64,000 nucleotides of DNA from Bacillus sp. SKDU12 (lineage in GTDB: Bacteria; Bacillota; Bacilli; Bacillales; Bacillaceae): NCBI RefSeq assembly GCF_010093085.1, contig NZ_MSRC01000011.1, forward strand, positions 108,547 through 172,546. The letters are read 5' to 3'. The translations under genes were made by a program, and so were the position numbers. The first letter of the stretch is position 1. Each line of letters opens with the position of its first letter. Of the stretch, positions 1 through 7,687 are shown one piece after another. The notes under the pieces were generated by a model. It had not been told where the DNA came from. It was given only the letters and a program-made list of their open reading frames with translations, and did not search any database.

Positions 1-138
1 CCCGTCAAAAAAATCGAGAAACATGCCGGTGAAAATAAAAAGCACTGCTGAATGAATGTTGTGATATAACAAAGAATGAATCGCCAGCAGTCCACAAGTA
101 AAGTTTCCTATCGTAATCATACAGGGGATATAATTCAC
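1..138 (-). CDS. pssA: Phosphatidylserine synthase, N-terminal fragment (cut by window edge)
   Basis: Reading leftward from a GTG at 138 gives NYIPCMITIGNFTCGLLAIH and continues to FDG at the window edge, 46 codons in all. This is the start of a CDP-alcohol phosphatidyltransferase, and the final DG opens the family motif that continues outside the window. The enzyme joins CDP-diacylglycerol and serine at the membrane as the first step to phosphatidylethanolamine. GGAGG about 11 bases upstream supports the GTG start. Position next to ybfK matches B. subtilis pssA. The open frame stops only because the window ends. Confidence 0.85.
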   Translation of the reverse strand, partial: MNYIPCMITIGNFTCGLLAIHSLLYHNIHSAVLFIFTGMFLDFFDG

Positions 139-180
139 AGTGTAACCAAACCTCCAATTGTAAAACCATCTATATCATTC

Positions 181-206
181 GACGATATGGATCGAATAGC
201 GTTACA
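181..206 (-). promoter_or_regulatory. ECF-sigma type promoter of pssA
   Basis: On the minus strand TGTAAC (201-206) is followed after 16 bases by CGTC (181-184), the -35/-10 pattern of extracytoplasmic-function sigma factors. The pssA operon of B. subtilis is known to be under sigma-X control. The match is by eye; the -10 is not the CGAC most typical of sigma-X. Confidence 0.55.
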
Positions 207-337
207 GGGAAAAATTTTCTTCTCTTAAGCATAATAACATAGAATGCCCTCAAAAAAGCAGCACTCAAATTCTATTATTATACAACATTTGTTACCTGTT
301 GAACAATGAATGTCATTCTTTTCATGTTTTTACTATT

Positions 338-1222
338 TTATTCCCCGCCCAAAAAAGACAAGATCCGTTGATTAATGTACTTTGGCTGCTCAAGAGATAA
401 TAGATGCCCGGCGTTCATTACGGTTTCAGCTTGAATTTCCGGCACTAATACTGCAGCCCGTTCTAAAGCCATTTGCTGATGGTACATGACCTCGTGTTCA
501 CCGAACATTAGCAGCATCGGGACCTCAATCGATTTTAACTCCCGATCTGTAAACACGTATGGGAAACCGTTTTCTGTCGGCTTCAGGCTTCTTTGTTCAT
601 CCTGCCATTCCACACCCGCCACAATTTGTCTTTGCAGCACAGGATGCAAATCATAACGGCTGTCTGTGATCCACTCGATATACGCCTCTGCTCCTCTTGC
701 CCCCGTAAGTCTTGCAGCATATTTATAGACATCTGGATGAAATGAAATAAACGCCTCAGCAGGACTCATAACAACTGCCCGCTCTACTCTTTCAGGCGCA
801 TGGAGCAAAAAATTCACAATATGAGATCCGCCAAGTGAAAGACCTGCCAGATGCGCCGTCTCAATTCCAAGAGAGTCTAAGACGTCTTTCAGCCATTCTG
901 CGCAATCTGCTCTCGCAGCCAGAGCAGCTGATGGTATACTTTTATTTTTGTCTCCTATTATATCGACTGCATATGTACGATATTGACTGCTCCACTCCGC
1001 GATATTCGGATACCACATCGCAGAGCTGAAGAGGCCGCCGTGAAGCAAAACGAGCGAAGGTGCGTCCTTTGGCCCGCTTGCAATAATATGTGTTTTTCCA
1101 AAACGAGTAGAAACATAGAATGCTTCCGACTCAATCGGCCACAAAGAAAGGCTTTGATCATATGCCTTGTAAAAGCGAAGGCCCCTATCTGCCGTGGCAA
1201 TCTGCATTGAATCTTGTATCAT
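338..1222 (-). CDS. ybfK: Alpha/beta hydrolase (carboxylesterase-like)
   Basis: The 294-residue protein has the alpha/beta-hydrolase fold signature. The oxyanion segment LLHGGLFSSAMW lies near residue 60, the nucleophile elbow GLSLGGS near residue 128, an acid-side strand MLLMFGEHEVM near residue 240 and the final catalytic His in NAGHLLSLEQP near residue 272. It is probably a cytosolic esterase, since no signal peptide is seen. The start at 1222 has a GGAGG about 13 bases upstream, a little far but the only good one. Neighbours and length match YbfK of B. subtilis; the physiological substrate is not evident from the sequence. Confidence 0.85.
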   Translation of the reverse strand: MIQDSMQIATADRGLRFYKAYDQSLSLWPIESEAFYVSTRFGKTHIIASGPKDAPSLVLLHGGLFSSAMWYPNIAEWSSQYRTYAVDIIGDKNKSIPSAALAARADCAEWLKDVLDSLGIETAHLAGLSLGGSHIVNFLLHAPERVERAVVMSPAEAFISFHPDVYKYAARLTGARGAEAYIEWITDSRYDLHPVLQRQIVAGVEWQDEQRSLKPTENGFPYVFTDRELKSIEVPMLLMFGEHEVMYHQQMALERAAVLVPEIQAETVMNAGHLLSLEQPKYINQRILSFLGGE

Positions 1223-1365
1223 CTTCTTCTTTTTCCTCCGGGTTTGATTGATATAAAATAAAGGAATATGATCCTTTTGTCTCGTAAGAAAAAATACCTA
1301 AACCTTATTATCTCACATTATAAATTTCCAGTATATAGTTTGGCTTTCTGCAATACATAAAAAAA

Positions 1366-1396
1366 GACGGCTTCCTTTGAAATCAAGGAAACCGCC
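1366..1396 (-). terminator. Intrinsic terminator after the lipoprotein gene
   Basis: On the minus strand GGCGGTTTCCTTG pairs with the CAAAGGAAGCCGTC arm (one bulge, one G-T pair), followed by a run of seven T. It overlaps the lipoprotein gene stop codon. Confidence 0.85.
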
Positions 1397-1764
1397 TATT
1401 CTGTGAAAATGAATGGTATGACTTTGTCTTTCTTATCCTCTGTTAATGAAATGTGATGGGTTGCTGACTTTTCAGCCTTTGTCAATGCAACAGAGTAGTC
1501 GCCTTTTCTGCCTGTATCCCATTTGATGTCTCCGTTTTTGCCTGTTTTTCCAAGGATTTCGCCAATCTCTGTACTCGGCTGCTGATCTGAGGCGGGCGCT
1601 TTGACAATCGTCACTTGAACCCCTTCGACCGGCAGCCCCTCGGCATCCTCCATATGAAGTGTGACAGGAATAGCTGGTTCTTTCTGAGAAGAATGCGACT
1701 GAGAACTGCATCCGCATAAAAACAAAATGGACATCAAAATCGCTAGTCTGCTGTATTTATTCAT
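1396..1764 (-). CDS. ybfJ: Small lipoprotein with FixH/Ig-like beta domain
   Basis: From the ATG at 1764 the product is 122 residues. It has a short lipoprotein signal (MNKYSRLAILMSILFLCGC) whose lipobox LCGC makes Cys19 the lipidation site, so it should be anchored on the outer face of the membrane. The rest reads as a beta-sandwich of the carboxypeptidase-regulatory or FixH type (VTLHMEDAEGLPVEGVQVTI). A longer reading from 1797 only adds residues that belong to the decayed protease tail upstream. No clear ribosome-binding site precedes 1764, so the gene may once have been coupled to that upstream gene. The name rests on map position and is tentative. Confidence 0.6.
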   Translation of the reverse strand: MNKYSRLAILMSILFLCGCSSQSHSSQKEPAIPVTLHMEDAEGLPVEGVQVTIVKAPASDQQPSTEIGEILGKTGKNGDIKWDTGRKGDYSVALTKAEKSATHHISLTEDKKDKVIPFIFTE

Positions 1765-1980
1765 TTGCCCAATATTGAATATTGTTGAATCCATCATTCA
1801 TCACCCTTGTTCCCAAGTTATATGACGATCCCCCGTTCGTATAAATCACAATAGCTGTATGACCTGTATCACTGTCATTCCGATAACCTAGCGAGCTGCT
1901 TTGGCAGCTGTACGGTATCGGTTGTATAGGTCAGCTTATACGTTTCAGCAGAGCAAATCGGCATTAAGTCAATCACCCCT
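1765..1980 (-). pseudogene. mpr: Remnant of mpr-type glutamyl endopeptidase, 3' end
   Basis: The minus strand encodes ETYKLTYTTDT, then after one extra base (about 1913) a second stretch, GHTAIVIYTNGGSSYNLGTR. These match in order the C-terminal part of Bacillus glutamyl endopeptidases (Mpr of strain 168: SETYKLQYAMDT, then HTNGVYGGSSYNRGTR). The serine motif GGQSGSP has decayed to SCQSSS. Nothing of the upstream two thirds remains before purT. In 168 an intact mpr lies exactly here, between purT and ybfJ, so this is a truncated, frameshifted relic. Confidence 0.7.
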
Positions 1981-2045
1981 ATACACGGAAGAACATTTTA
2001 CATCACAAAGCTTTCAATACATGTGATAAAACTTTGATCGGGAAT

Positions 2046-2075
2046 CAAAACAGACCTTGCTCAAGACAAGGCCTG
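2046..2075 (-). terminator. Intrinsic terminator after purT
   Basis: Minus-strand stem CAGGCCTTG / CAAGGTCTG (nine pairs, one G-T) with a seven-base loop, followed by TTTTGATT, just downstream of the purT stop. Confidence 0.75.
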
Positions 2076-2083
2076 CTCAAACT

Positions 2084-3238
2084 CTATTTGATAGATAGCT
2101 GATCCAATGCTTTTTTCGCGTTCTCTCTCGCTGTTTCGACTGTATCGGCAGCAGAAAGCGCAACCGCCATACGGCGTCCGGCTTTCGTTATCGGCTTCCC
2201 AAAGACACGCACTTGGGTCTTCGGCACTGCCAGTGCGTGTTCAAGTCCTTCAACAGTGTAATCCGCTGATTCTTCCGGTGCTTTGAGGGGCCGGCTGGCG
2301 CCAGGAGAAAGCTGTGTGATTTCTGTAATCGGAAAACCGAGAATTGCCCGTACATGCAGCGCAAATTCTGACAAGTTTTGCGTCACCAGTGTGACAAGGC
2401 CGGTATCATGCGGACGAGGAGATACCTCACTGAAATACACTTTATCTTTCGCAAGGAACAGCTCAACACCAAACAGTCCGTACCCGCCAAGCTCGTCCGT
2501 AATGGCTTTTGCCATATGCTTCGCTTCTTCCGTTTGCTGCTCTGTCATATGATGCGGCTGCCATGATTCGATATAGTCTCCATCCTTTTGCACATGACCG
2601 ATCGGCTCGCAAAATGCCGTGCCGTTGACCGCACGTACTGTTAAGAGGGTAATTTCTGATTCGAATGGGATAAACTCCTCAACGATCACACGCCCGTTTT
2701 TCACCCGACCGCCTTCCATCGCCGTCTCCCAGCAGCTTTCTACATCTGCTTCAGAGCGGCACACGCTTTGGCCTTTACCAGATGAACTCATTAAAGGTTT
2801 AATGACACACGGGTACCCAATCTGAGCCACCGCTTGCACAAATTCGTCATATGTATTCGCAAATTCATAGCCTGCCGTCGCTAGTCCCAGCGTTTCCGCC
2901 GCAAGCCGCCTGATGCCTTCCCGATCCATCGTCAGCTTCGCCGCACGCGCATTCGGGATGACGTGAAATCCTTCCTCTTCAAGCTTCAGCAATTCATCCG
3001 TAGCGATGGCCTCAACCTCAGGCACAATCAAATCCGGCTTTTCTTTTTCAATGATGGTTCTGATCTGCTCGCGGTCCAGCATATCAACGACATAGCTATG
3101 ATGCGCGACCTGCATCGCCGGAGCATGCTCGTAATTGTCAACCGCCACCGTCTGTACCCCAAGACGCTGCGCTTCAATCACTACTTCTTTTCCTAACTCA
3201 CCTGAACCTAACAATAAAACCTTCTTTGATTGATACAT
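2084..3238 (-). CDS. purT: Formate-dependent phosphoribosylglycinamide formyltransferase
   Basis: The 384-residue protein is an ATP-grasp enzyme that formylates GAR with formate and ATP in purine synthesis, the folate-independent alternative to PurN. The N-terminal Rossmann-like segment VLLLGSGELGKEV and the acidic EVEAIATDELLKLEEEG are typical. So are the ATP-grasp core IKPLMSSSGKGQS near residue 145 and the metal-binding EVSPRPHDTG near residue 268. Length is normal. The ATG at 3238 has a GGAGGGG six bases upstream. It stands alone with its own terminator. Confidence 0.95.
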   Translation of the reverse strand: MYQSKKVLLLGSGELGKEVVIEAQRLGVQTVAVDNYEHAPAMQVAHHSYVVDMLDREQIRTIIEKEKPDLIVPEVEAIATDELLKLEEEGFHVIPNARAAKLTMDREGIRRLAAETLGLATAGYEFANTYDEFVQAVAQIGYPCVIKPLMSSSGKGQSVCRSEADVESCWETAMEGGRVKNGRVIVEEFIPFESEITLLTVRAVNGTAFCEPIGHVQKDGDYIESWQPHHMTEQQTEEAKHMAKAITDELGGYGLFGVELFLAKDKVYFSEVSPRPHDTGLVTLVTQNLSEFALHVRAILGFPITEITQLSPGASRPLKAPEESADYTVEGLEHALAVPKTQVRVFGKPITKAGRRMAVALSAADTVETARENAKKALDQLSIK

Positions 3239-3601
3239 CCTTGCCCCTCCAATCTATTTCTCAACCATTATAACTGAAATATTTGAAAAATAAATTTTTA
3301 TTCAAAAAGACGAAATTAGAAATCATCATGAGCTTGCAACAGAGGTTTTTTCATAAGAATGCAGGTGAGCTCCACATATACCGTAGAGAATCACCTAAAA
3401 TTCATTTGCACAAAACCAGTGTAGAAACCGGCATATGGGCATGACAGCTGATCCAGCAGCTTTCCCTGTCTGCGAGTAAAATGAATAAATAGAATCAGTA
3501 AAAAAGTACTGTTTTTCCTTAATTATTCAGTTTACGCTCCTTTCCTGAATTCACCATGGTACCATATTTACAGAAAAATTCAGGCGAAAGGACACAGTAC
3601 A
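3239..3601. other. AT-rich intergenic region before the LXG toxin gene
   Basis: No supported gene is seen in these 363 bases. It separates the divergent purT and toxin gene, so it should hold promoters for both. I see no convincing -35/-10 pair. A GAAAGGA sequence lies shortly before the TTG start of the toxin gene. LXG operons often begin with small WXG100-like partner genes, but no open frame of that kind is present. Confidence 0.5.
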
Positions 3602-5476
3602 TTGAAAACACTTGAAGCAAATACAATTTTAGAAGCTGCTGAAGCGCGCCTTAAAGCCTATCAAACATTAAGAGAGCATATGGCTGTTCTAACGAAACAG
3701 TTCAAAGAGATGGCAAATTTGGATGATGCTATGACAGGCAAGGGCGCTAACGCAATTAAAGCATTCTATAAGGAACAAGCGGCAGGAGCGGAACTGTGGC
3801 TGGACCTCATTGACATGAGAATTGCTTTTTTCAAAAACGTGCCAGCTGCAATTGAGGAAGCAACATTCGATGACGATGCATACGTTGAGGAATCTTATCT
3901 CGATAATGAATTGCATAACGGACTTGTCAAAGCTGATGGCATTATAGAGGCACAGCATAAAGAAATGAAATCAATCCTGAATTCAATTGATGACATTTTG
4001 CTGTTATCCCTCTTCGATCAATCTACTGTCACCGATAAACTGGATAAAGCAGATAAAAAACGAAAAAAAACGGTGACACACCTGCATGACCTTGATGAGA
4101 AACTAAACAGTGATTACGAGGCCTCAGAAGCTGTGGAACATGAGGTTCGGGCATTTTTCGAAGCACTGACAGGCGCCACCAGCAAAGGCGGAAGCACAAA
4201 TCCTATGAACTTTAACGCAAAAGCCTTTCACGAAACAGACGCTTATCAAAACAAAGAAGATATTCACAAACAATCCCAGCAGTTCATCAAAGCAAAAAAA
4301 CAGGAGGAAATTAAGTATCTCAAGAAAAAACTCGACAAAACCACTGACCCTGATGAATACTTGAAAATTGCAGACAAAATTGGCACTGACAACCTGAGCA
4401 CTGAGCAATTACAATATTATTCAAGCGTGGTTCAAATGAAAGCACAGCAGGAAACAGGAAAAATGCTTGTCGAGGGTGGAAAGGGTGTAATTGTCGGGCT
4501 CTGGGATGCCGGAAAAGATATCGTCACCGGGGCATGCGACCTCGCAGTCGGCGCTTACGATCTTGCGGTATGGTCGTATAGAGCGCAGGGTAAGATGGGC
4601 ATCGAAGAACAAGTCAAAGCCGGACAGGAACTCCAAAATGTGATTTATAGCGCGCCTGAGACTTTTGAATATATGGTCGATTCATTCAAAAAATCTTGGA
4701 ACGACAATATGGTTCATGGTGATGCATATAGCCGCTCCCACTACATCACCTACGCAGTTGCTTCCCTTTTTGGAGCCAAAGGACTCGGAAAAGTGTCATC
4801 AGCAACAAAAGCCGGAAAATTCGTGACAAAGGAAACAAAAGCTTTTGTGAACGATCATAAATCTTTAGCAAAGAACATTACTGATAAAGCAAATCCTTAT
4901 TTCACATTGCCAAATAACAATCATCTAGAACCTGCAATACAAGGCGCTGGGGGTTTTGAGAATCCTATTTCGAAGCTGAAGAAGGAACTGGATAAGAAGC
5001 AAGAGAGTGTTATGCGATTTGATAGCGACCAAAATTTAAAAAGTGAACCGAGCAAGAAATTAATAGCACAACTGAGCAACGTAGAAAATTTTAGACCTAA
5101 AGCGTTAGAACATATCTTTGAAGGCGAGGTAAACTATAGAGAAGCAGCCGTTGGTTATCATTATGAGGGAATAGATGATACTGCAGGAAAAGTCCTTTCA
5201 GGAACAAAAACTGACAAAAATGAACATGGTGTTTACAAAGGGAAAGTTGAAGTAAATGGCAAAAAGAAATTTAGCAACAATGGGTTTTCAACATTTTTCC
5301 CTGAAGAATGGACTCCCCAACAAGTCGTTGACTCCATAAATGAAGCATATGAAAATAAAGAATTTATTCCTGGAACAAAAAACACATATGAAGGACGGAC
5401 AAAAGACAATTTAAGAATTAGAATGTTTATCGATAGCAACGGGAAAATCATTTCAAGTTTTCCGATTTATCCTTAA
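3602..5476 (+). CDS. LXG polymorphic toxin with C-terminal EndoU RNase domain
   Basis: The 624-residue protein begins with an LXG domain of about 200 helical residues (MKTLEANTILEAAEARL, then MTGKGANAIKAFY), the module that directs toxins to the ESX/type VII secretion apparatus. A charged linker and a glycine/alanine-rich middle part (about 295-340) follow. The last 130 residues look like a bacterial EndoU nuclease: HIFEGE with His504, GYHYEG with His520, then GVYKGKVEV and STFFPEEWT. EndoU domains cleave RNA in competitor cells. The start is TTG at 3602, chosen because MKTLEANTIL is the normal LXG N-terminus. An immunity-type gene follows after 15 bases. Strain 168 has other genes here, so this is a variable insertion. 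Confidence 0.85.
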   Translation: MKTLEANTILEAAEARLKAYQTLREHMAVLTKQFKEMANLDDAMTGKGANAIKAFYKEQAAGAELWLDLIDMRIAFFKNVPAAIEEATFDDDAYVEESYLDNELHNGLVKADGIIEAQHKEMKSILNSIDDILLLSLFDQSTVTDKLDKADKKRKKTVTHLHDLDEKLNSDYEASEAVEHEVRAFFEALTGATSKGGSTNPMNFNAKAFHETDAYQNKEDIHKQSQQFIKAKKQEEIKYLKKKLDKTTDPDEYLKIADKIGTDNLSTEQLQYYSSVVQMKAQQETGKMLVEGGKGVIVGLWDAGKDIVTGACDLAVGAYDLAVWSYRAQGKMGIEEQVKAGQELQNVIYSAPETFEYMVDSFKKSWNDNMVHGDAYSRSHYITYAVASLFGAKGLGKVSSATKAGKFVTKETKAFVNDHKSLAKNITDKANPYFTLPNNNHLEPAIQGAGGFENPISKLKKELDKKQESVMRFDSDQNLKSEPSKKLIAQLSNVENFRPKALEHIFEGEVNYREAAVGYHYEGIDDTAGKVLSGTKTDKNEHGVYKGKVEVNGKKKFSNNGFSTFFPEEWTPQQVVDSINEAYENKEFIPGTKNTYEGRTKDNLRIRMFIDSNGKIISSFPIYP

Positions 5477-5491
5477 GCGTAGGAGGAGCAT

Positions 5492-5881
5492 ATGAAATAC
5501 AATTATGAATTTGACCAAGTTAGATTTAAGAACGGGAGTAAAAGTCTTGTTATCATATTACCTGAGCGTATTCAATTAGTGGCAGAATTTCTAATGTCAG
5601 ATGTTCAAGGAGATCCTACCTTTGAATATGAAGTAATAGATAAAGTACTAAACGGTACAAGTGAGTACGAGGAACTAAATGGGAATGTTTGTGGATTAGA
5701 AATTAAAAAAGATAAAACTTTTATTTACGATAATCTTGCAGAATACGCAGCTGAAGATGAAGATGATCCCGAAGCATATATAAAAAGCAGAACTTGTGAA
5801 ATAGAAACAAGAGAACTTAGACAATTAATTGAAATATGGGTAAATTCTCTAAAAGAGTTTAGAGAAAAAAATCCTCAGTAA
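5492..5881 (+). CDS. Probable immunity protein for the EndoU toxin
   Basis: This 129-residue protein is very acidic in its second half (EYAAEDEDDPEAYI) and has no signal or membrane segment, as expected for a cytosolic inhibitor that covers a basic nuclease. It starts 15 bases after the toxin stop behind a strong AGGAGGAG site and ends before a terminator, so toxin and inhibitor form one transcription unit. I do not recognise its family with certainty. The role is inferred from position, size and charge. Confidence 0.7.
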   Translation: MKYNYEFDQVRFKNGSKSLVIILPERIQLVAEFLMSDVQGDPTFEYEVIDKVLNGTSEYEELNGNVCGLEIKKDKTFIYDNLAEYAAEDEDDPEAYIKSRTCEIETRELRQLIEIWVNSLKEFREKNPQ

Positions 5882-5976
5882 TTATTTTTAACACGAATCA
5901 TATTTTCTAAATAATGATTCAAACAGTATTTTTAGAGAAATATAGGCAGCTGATGATGAAATATTTGTCATTTAGT

Positions 5977-6000
5977 AGCAGGTGATGTAAATCACCTGCT
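5977..6000 (+). terminator. Intrinsic terminator of the toxin-immunity operon
   Basis: A perfect ten-base stem, AGCAGGTGAT / ATCACCTGCT, with a four-base loop, is followed by a T-rich tract (TTCCCTTTTT). Confidence 0.85.
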
Positions 6001-6188
6001 TTCCCTTTTTATCACAGGAACACCATACAAAAAATCGCCAAAAACATAACACGCAATCCAAAATCGCTACACCGACAGGAGGCATCCCACTCAAAAAGAG
6101 TCTCGATATAGCTAACAATAAAGCAGTAACTGCAATTTCTGCTGCATTATTAGCCATATTTGCTTATTATACGAGCTAACTTTAATAC
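6001..6188 (+). other. Cryptic interval between two terminators with an orphan hydrophobic reading frame
   Basis: Between two good rightward terminators lies a frame that ends at 6180. Its tail reads GIPLKKSLDIANNKAVTA then ISAALLAIFAYYTS, a charged stretch followed by one membrane-helix-like segment. AGGAGG stands just before it, but no ATG, GTG or TTG follows at the right distance. It may be a decayed small membrane peptide or the 3' end of a lost gene. Confidence 0.3.
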
Positions 6189-6232
6189 AAAACTGCATGA
6201 ACATAAGTTAAAATATGCTCATGCAGTTTTTT
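6189..6232 (+). terminator. Intrinsic terminator
   Basis: Stem AAAACTGCATGA / TCATGCAGTTTT (12 perfect pairs, 18-base loop) followed by further T. It closes the cryptic interval upstream. Confidence 0.75.
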
Positions 6233-6266
6233 AATTTACGTTTGCTTTTGTGGAGGTTTATCAACA

Positions 6267-6731
6267 ATGAAAAACGATCAAATCATTTTTAAAAAAACAA
6301 AAGACATCGCTCATGATATCGATCAGATGCAAAATCAAGAGGAAATAATCAGTTATCTTTTTCGCCAAGATTCACTTACACTCAACCAGTTGAAACACTA
6401 TTATTCCGAACCTTTTCTTCCTCTTCAGTTTCTAGTGAAAATAACAGTTTTATGCATGTTTATAGCAGTGACTTTAGCTTCTTTCCTTTTCATCCAAGTA
6501 AAAGAAGTCTTCACTAATCCTATTCTATCTGACGTTTTACCTCCTGCATTTTCTATTTTTACGATCATTTGTATCATTATGATTTACATGAAAGTCTTAA
6601 AAAAAGGAAATAATATCAAAGGAGAAACTTCACTTATTCAACGATCTGAATGCTCTGTGAAAAATAAGTTAATTCATGCAATCCTTTATAAAAAAAATAA
6701 AATGGAACAAAAAAAACATACAGTCTACTAA
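6267..6731 (+). CDS. Small membrane protein, paralogue 1 of 3
   Basis: This 154-residue protein has a polar N-terminal part with SYLFRQDSLTLNQLKHYYSE, two predicted membrane helices (about 53-77 and 90-110) and a basic tail. GGAGG lies 10 bases before the ATG. It is clearly related to the next two genes: all share the pattern LL-x-FL-x3-D-x3-L-x-QLK-x3-S-x-P-x2, followed by two helices. I do not recognise the family. The position downstream of a secreted toxin suggests accessory or immunity-like roles, but nothing in the sequence proves this. Confidence 0.7.
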   Translation: MKNDQIIFKKTKDIAHDIDQMQNQEEIISYLFRQDSLTLNQLKHYYSEPFLPLQFLVKITVLCMFIAVTLASFLFIQVKEVFTNPILSDVLPPAFSIFTIICIIMIYMKVLKKGNNIKGETSLIQRSECSVKNKLIHAILYKKNKMEQKKHTVY

Positions 6732-7179
6732 ACCAACTGCCTCTAATAATGAAAATTCATTGAATTTTAATGATATATTGAATCATGTTCTAACCATAAG
6801 TAAAAATGATAAAGAGCTTTTGGGATACTTAGATACAAAAAATGATGCTGTGCTAAGTCAATTAAAAGCATATTTTTCTCATCATCCATTTACACTTTCA
6901 CATTATATGAGTTTCATGTTTTGCGGAAGCATCGTTGTTGTCTATGTAACTAGTTTATTTTCAGGACAAATTAATTACATTGATATACCAGACATGTTTA
7001 AGTTTCTCTTATTGATTATTTTTTTGAAAATCCTTATTGATTTGATAAAGCTTTTAACTATATCTAGAAAAGGGCAATTACATACTGTTCTGGATTTTGC
7101 ACAAAGAGCCGAATATTTGCGGATGAAAGGAGTTATAGATTTTATTCTTACAGAAAGATATAACAAAAAAATACGATAG
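6676..7179 (+). CDS. Small membrane protein, paralogue 2 of 3 (start uncertain, possible frameshift)
   Basis: The frame contains KELLGYLDTKNDAVLSQLKA and two membrane helices, matching its neighbours. The reading from 6676 (167 residues) overlaps the end of paralogue 1 by 56 bases and has no ribosome-binding site. The first ATG in a sensible context, at 6702, is in the frame of paralogue 1. It lies beside two runs of eight A (6686-6693 and 6709-6716). Adding or losing one A would give an MEQKK start for this gene. So it may depend on coupling or slippage, or it may carry a recent frameshift. Confidence 0.6.
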   Translation: MQSFIKKIKWNKKNIQSTKPTASNNENSLNFNDILNHVLTISKNDKELLGYLDTKNDAVLSQLKAYFSHHPFTLSHYMSFMFCGSIVVVYVTSLFSGQINYIDIPDMFKFLLLIIFLKILIDLIKLLTISRKGQLHTVLDFAQRAEYLRMKGVIDFILTERYNKKIR

Positions 7180-7233
7180 ATTTGTTACCCTAACTAAAAA
7201 ATACGTAATTATTATACCTAGGAGATGTATGTA

Positions 7234-7659
7234 TTGAATATACACCTACAAACATATAAAGAAACAGAAACAGCAGCAAAGTTCGTTTTAGAACATAAAA
7301 AAGATGATAAAGAGCTTTTGCTTTTCCTAAACAAACAGGATTCTATCATGCTGAATCAATTAAAAGTATTCTTTAGCGAACCGCAGCTCACATTCAAACA
7401 CACCGTCAAAATCGTTTGTTTCGTGACATTCGTAACTTTATATATTTATTTTTTCAGCACTCGTTTCAATGAGTTAATTGAAGTAACTGTACAAATGTTT
7501 TTTGCCTTGATCGGTCTTATCTGGGTATTTGGTGTTTTCCCATTCTCAAGAAAAGTTCAAATTTCTGATCGCTTCAAACAAAAATCCGAAAACGCCCGTA
7601 TTGTCGGAATGATTGATTTCGTATTAGAACAAAAATACAAAAAAAGCATCTCTGAATAA
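7234..7659 (+). CDS. Small membrane protein, paralogue 3 of 3
   Basis: From the TTG at 7234 the product has 141 residues: a helical N-terminal part with DKELLLFLNKQDSIMLNQLK and FFSEPQLTFKH, then two membrane helices (about 58-75 and 84-103) and a short basic tail. The ATG at 7225 directly touches the GGAG at 7221-7224, while the TTG is nine bases beyond it, so TTG is the better start. It is the third tandem copy of the same unknown family. Its end runs into the shared hairpin with the convergent ybfB. Confidence 0.7.
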   Translation: MNIHLQTYKETETAAKFVLEHKKDDKELLLFLNKQDSIMLNQLKVFFSEPQLTFKHTVKIVCFVTFVTLYIYFFSTRFNELIEVTVQMFFALIGLIWVFGVFPFSRKVQISDRFKQKSENARIVGMIDFVLEQKYKKSISE

Positions 7660-7674
7660 TTCCCCAGAGATGCT
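7645..7674 (-). terminator. Terminator of ybfB (shared hairpin)
   Basis: AGCATCTCTG and CAGAGATGCT form ten pairs. On the minus strand the stem is followed by seven T, so it mainly serves ybfB. Confidence 0.8.
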
Positions 7675-7687
7675 CTTCAGCCCTCTC

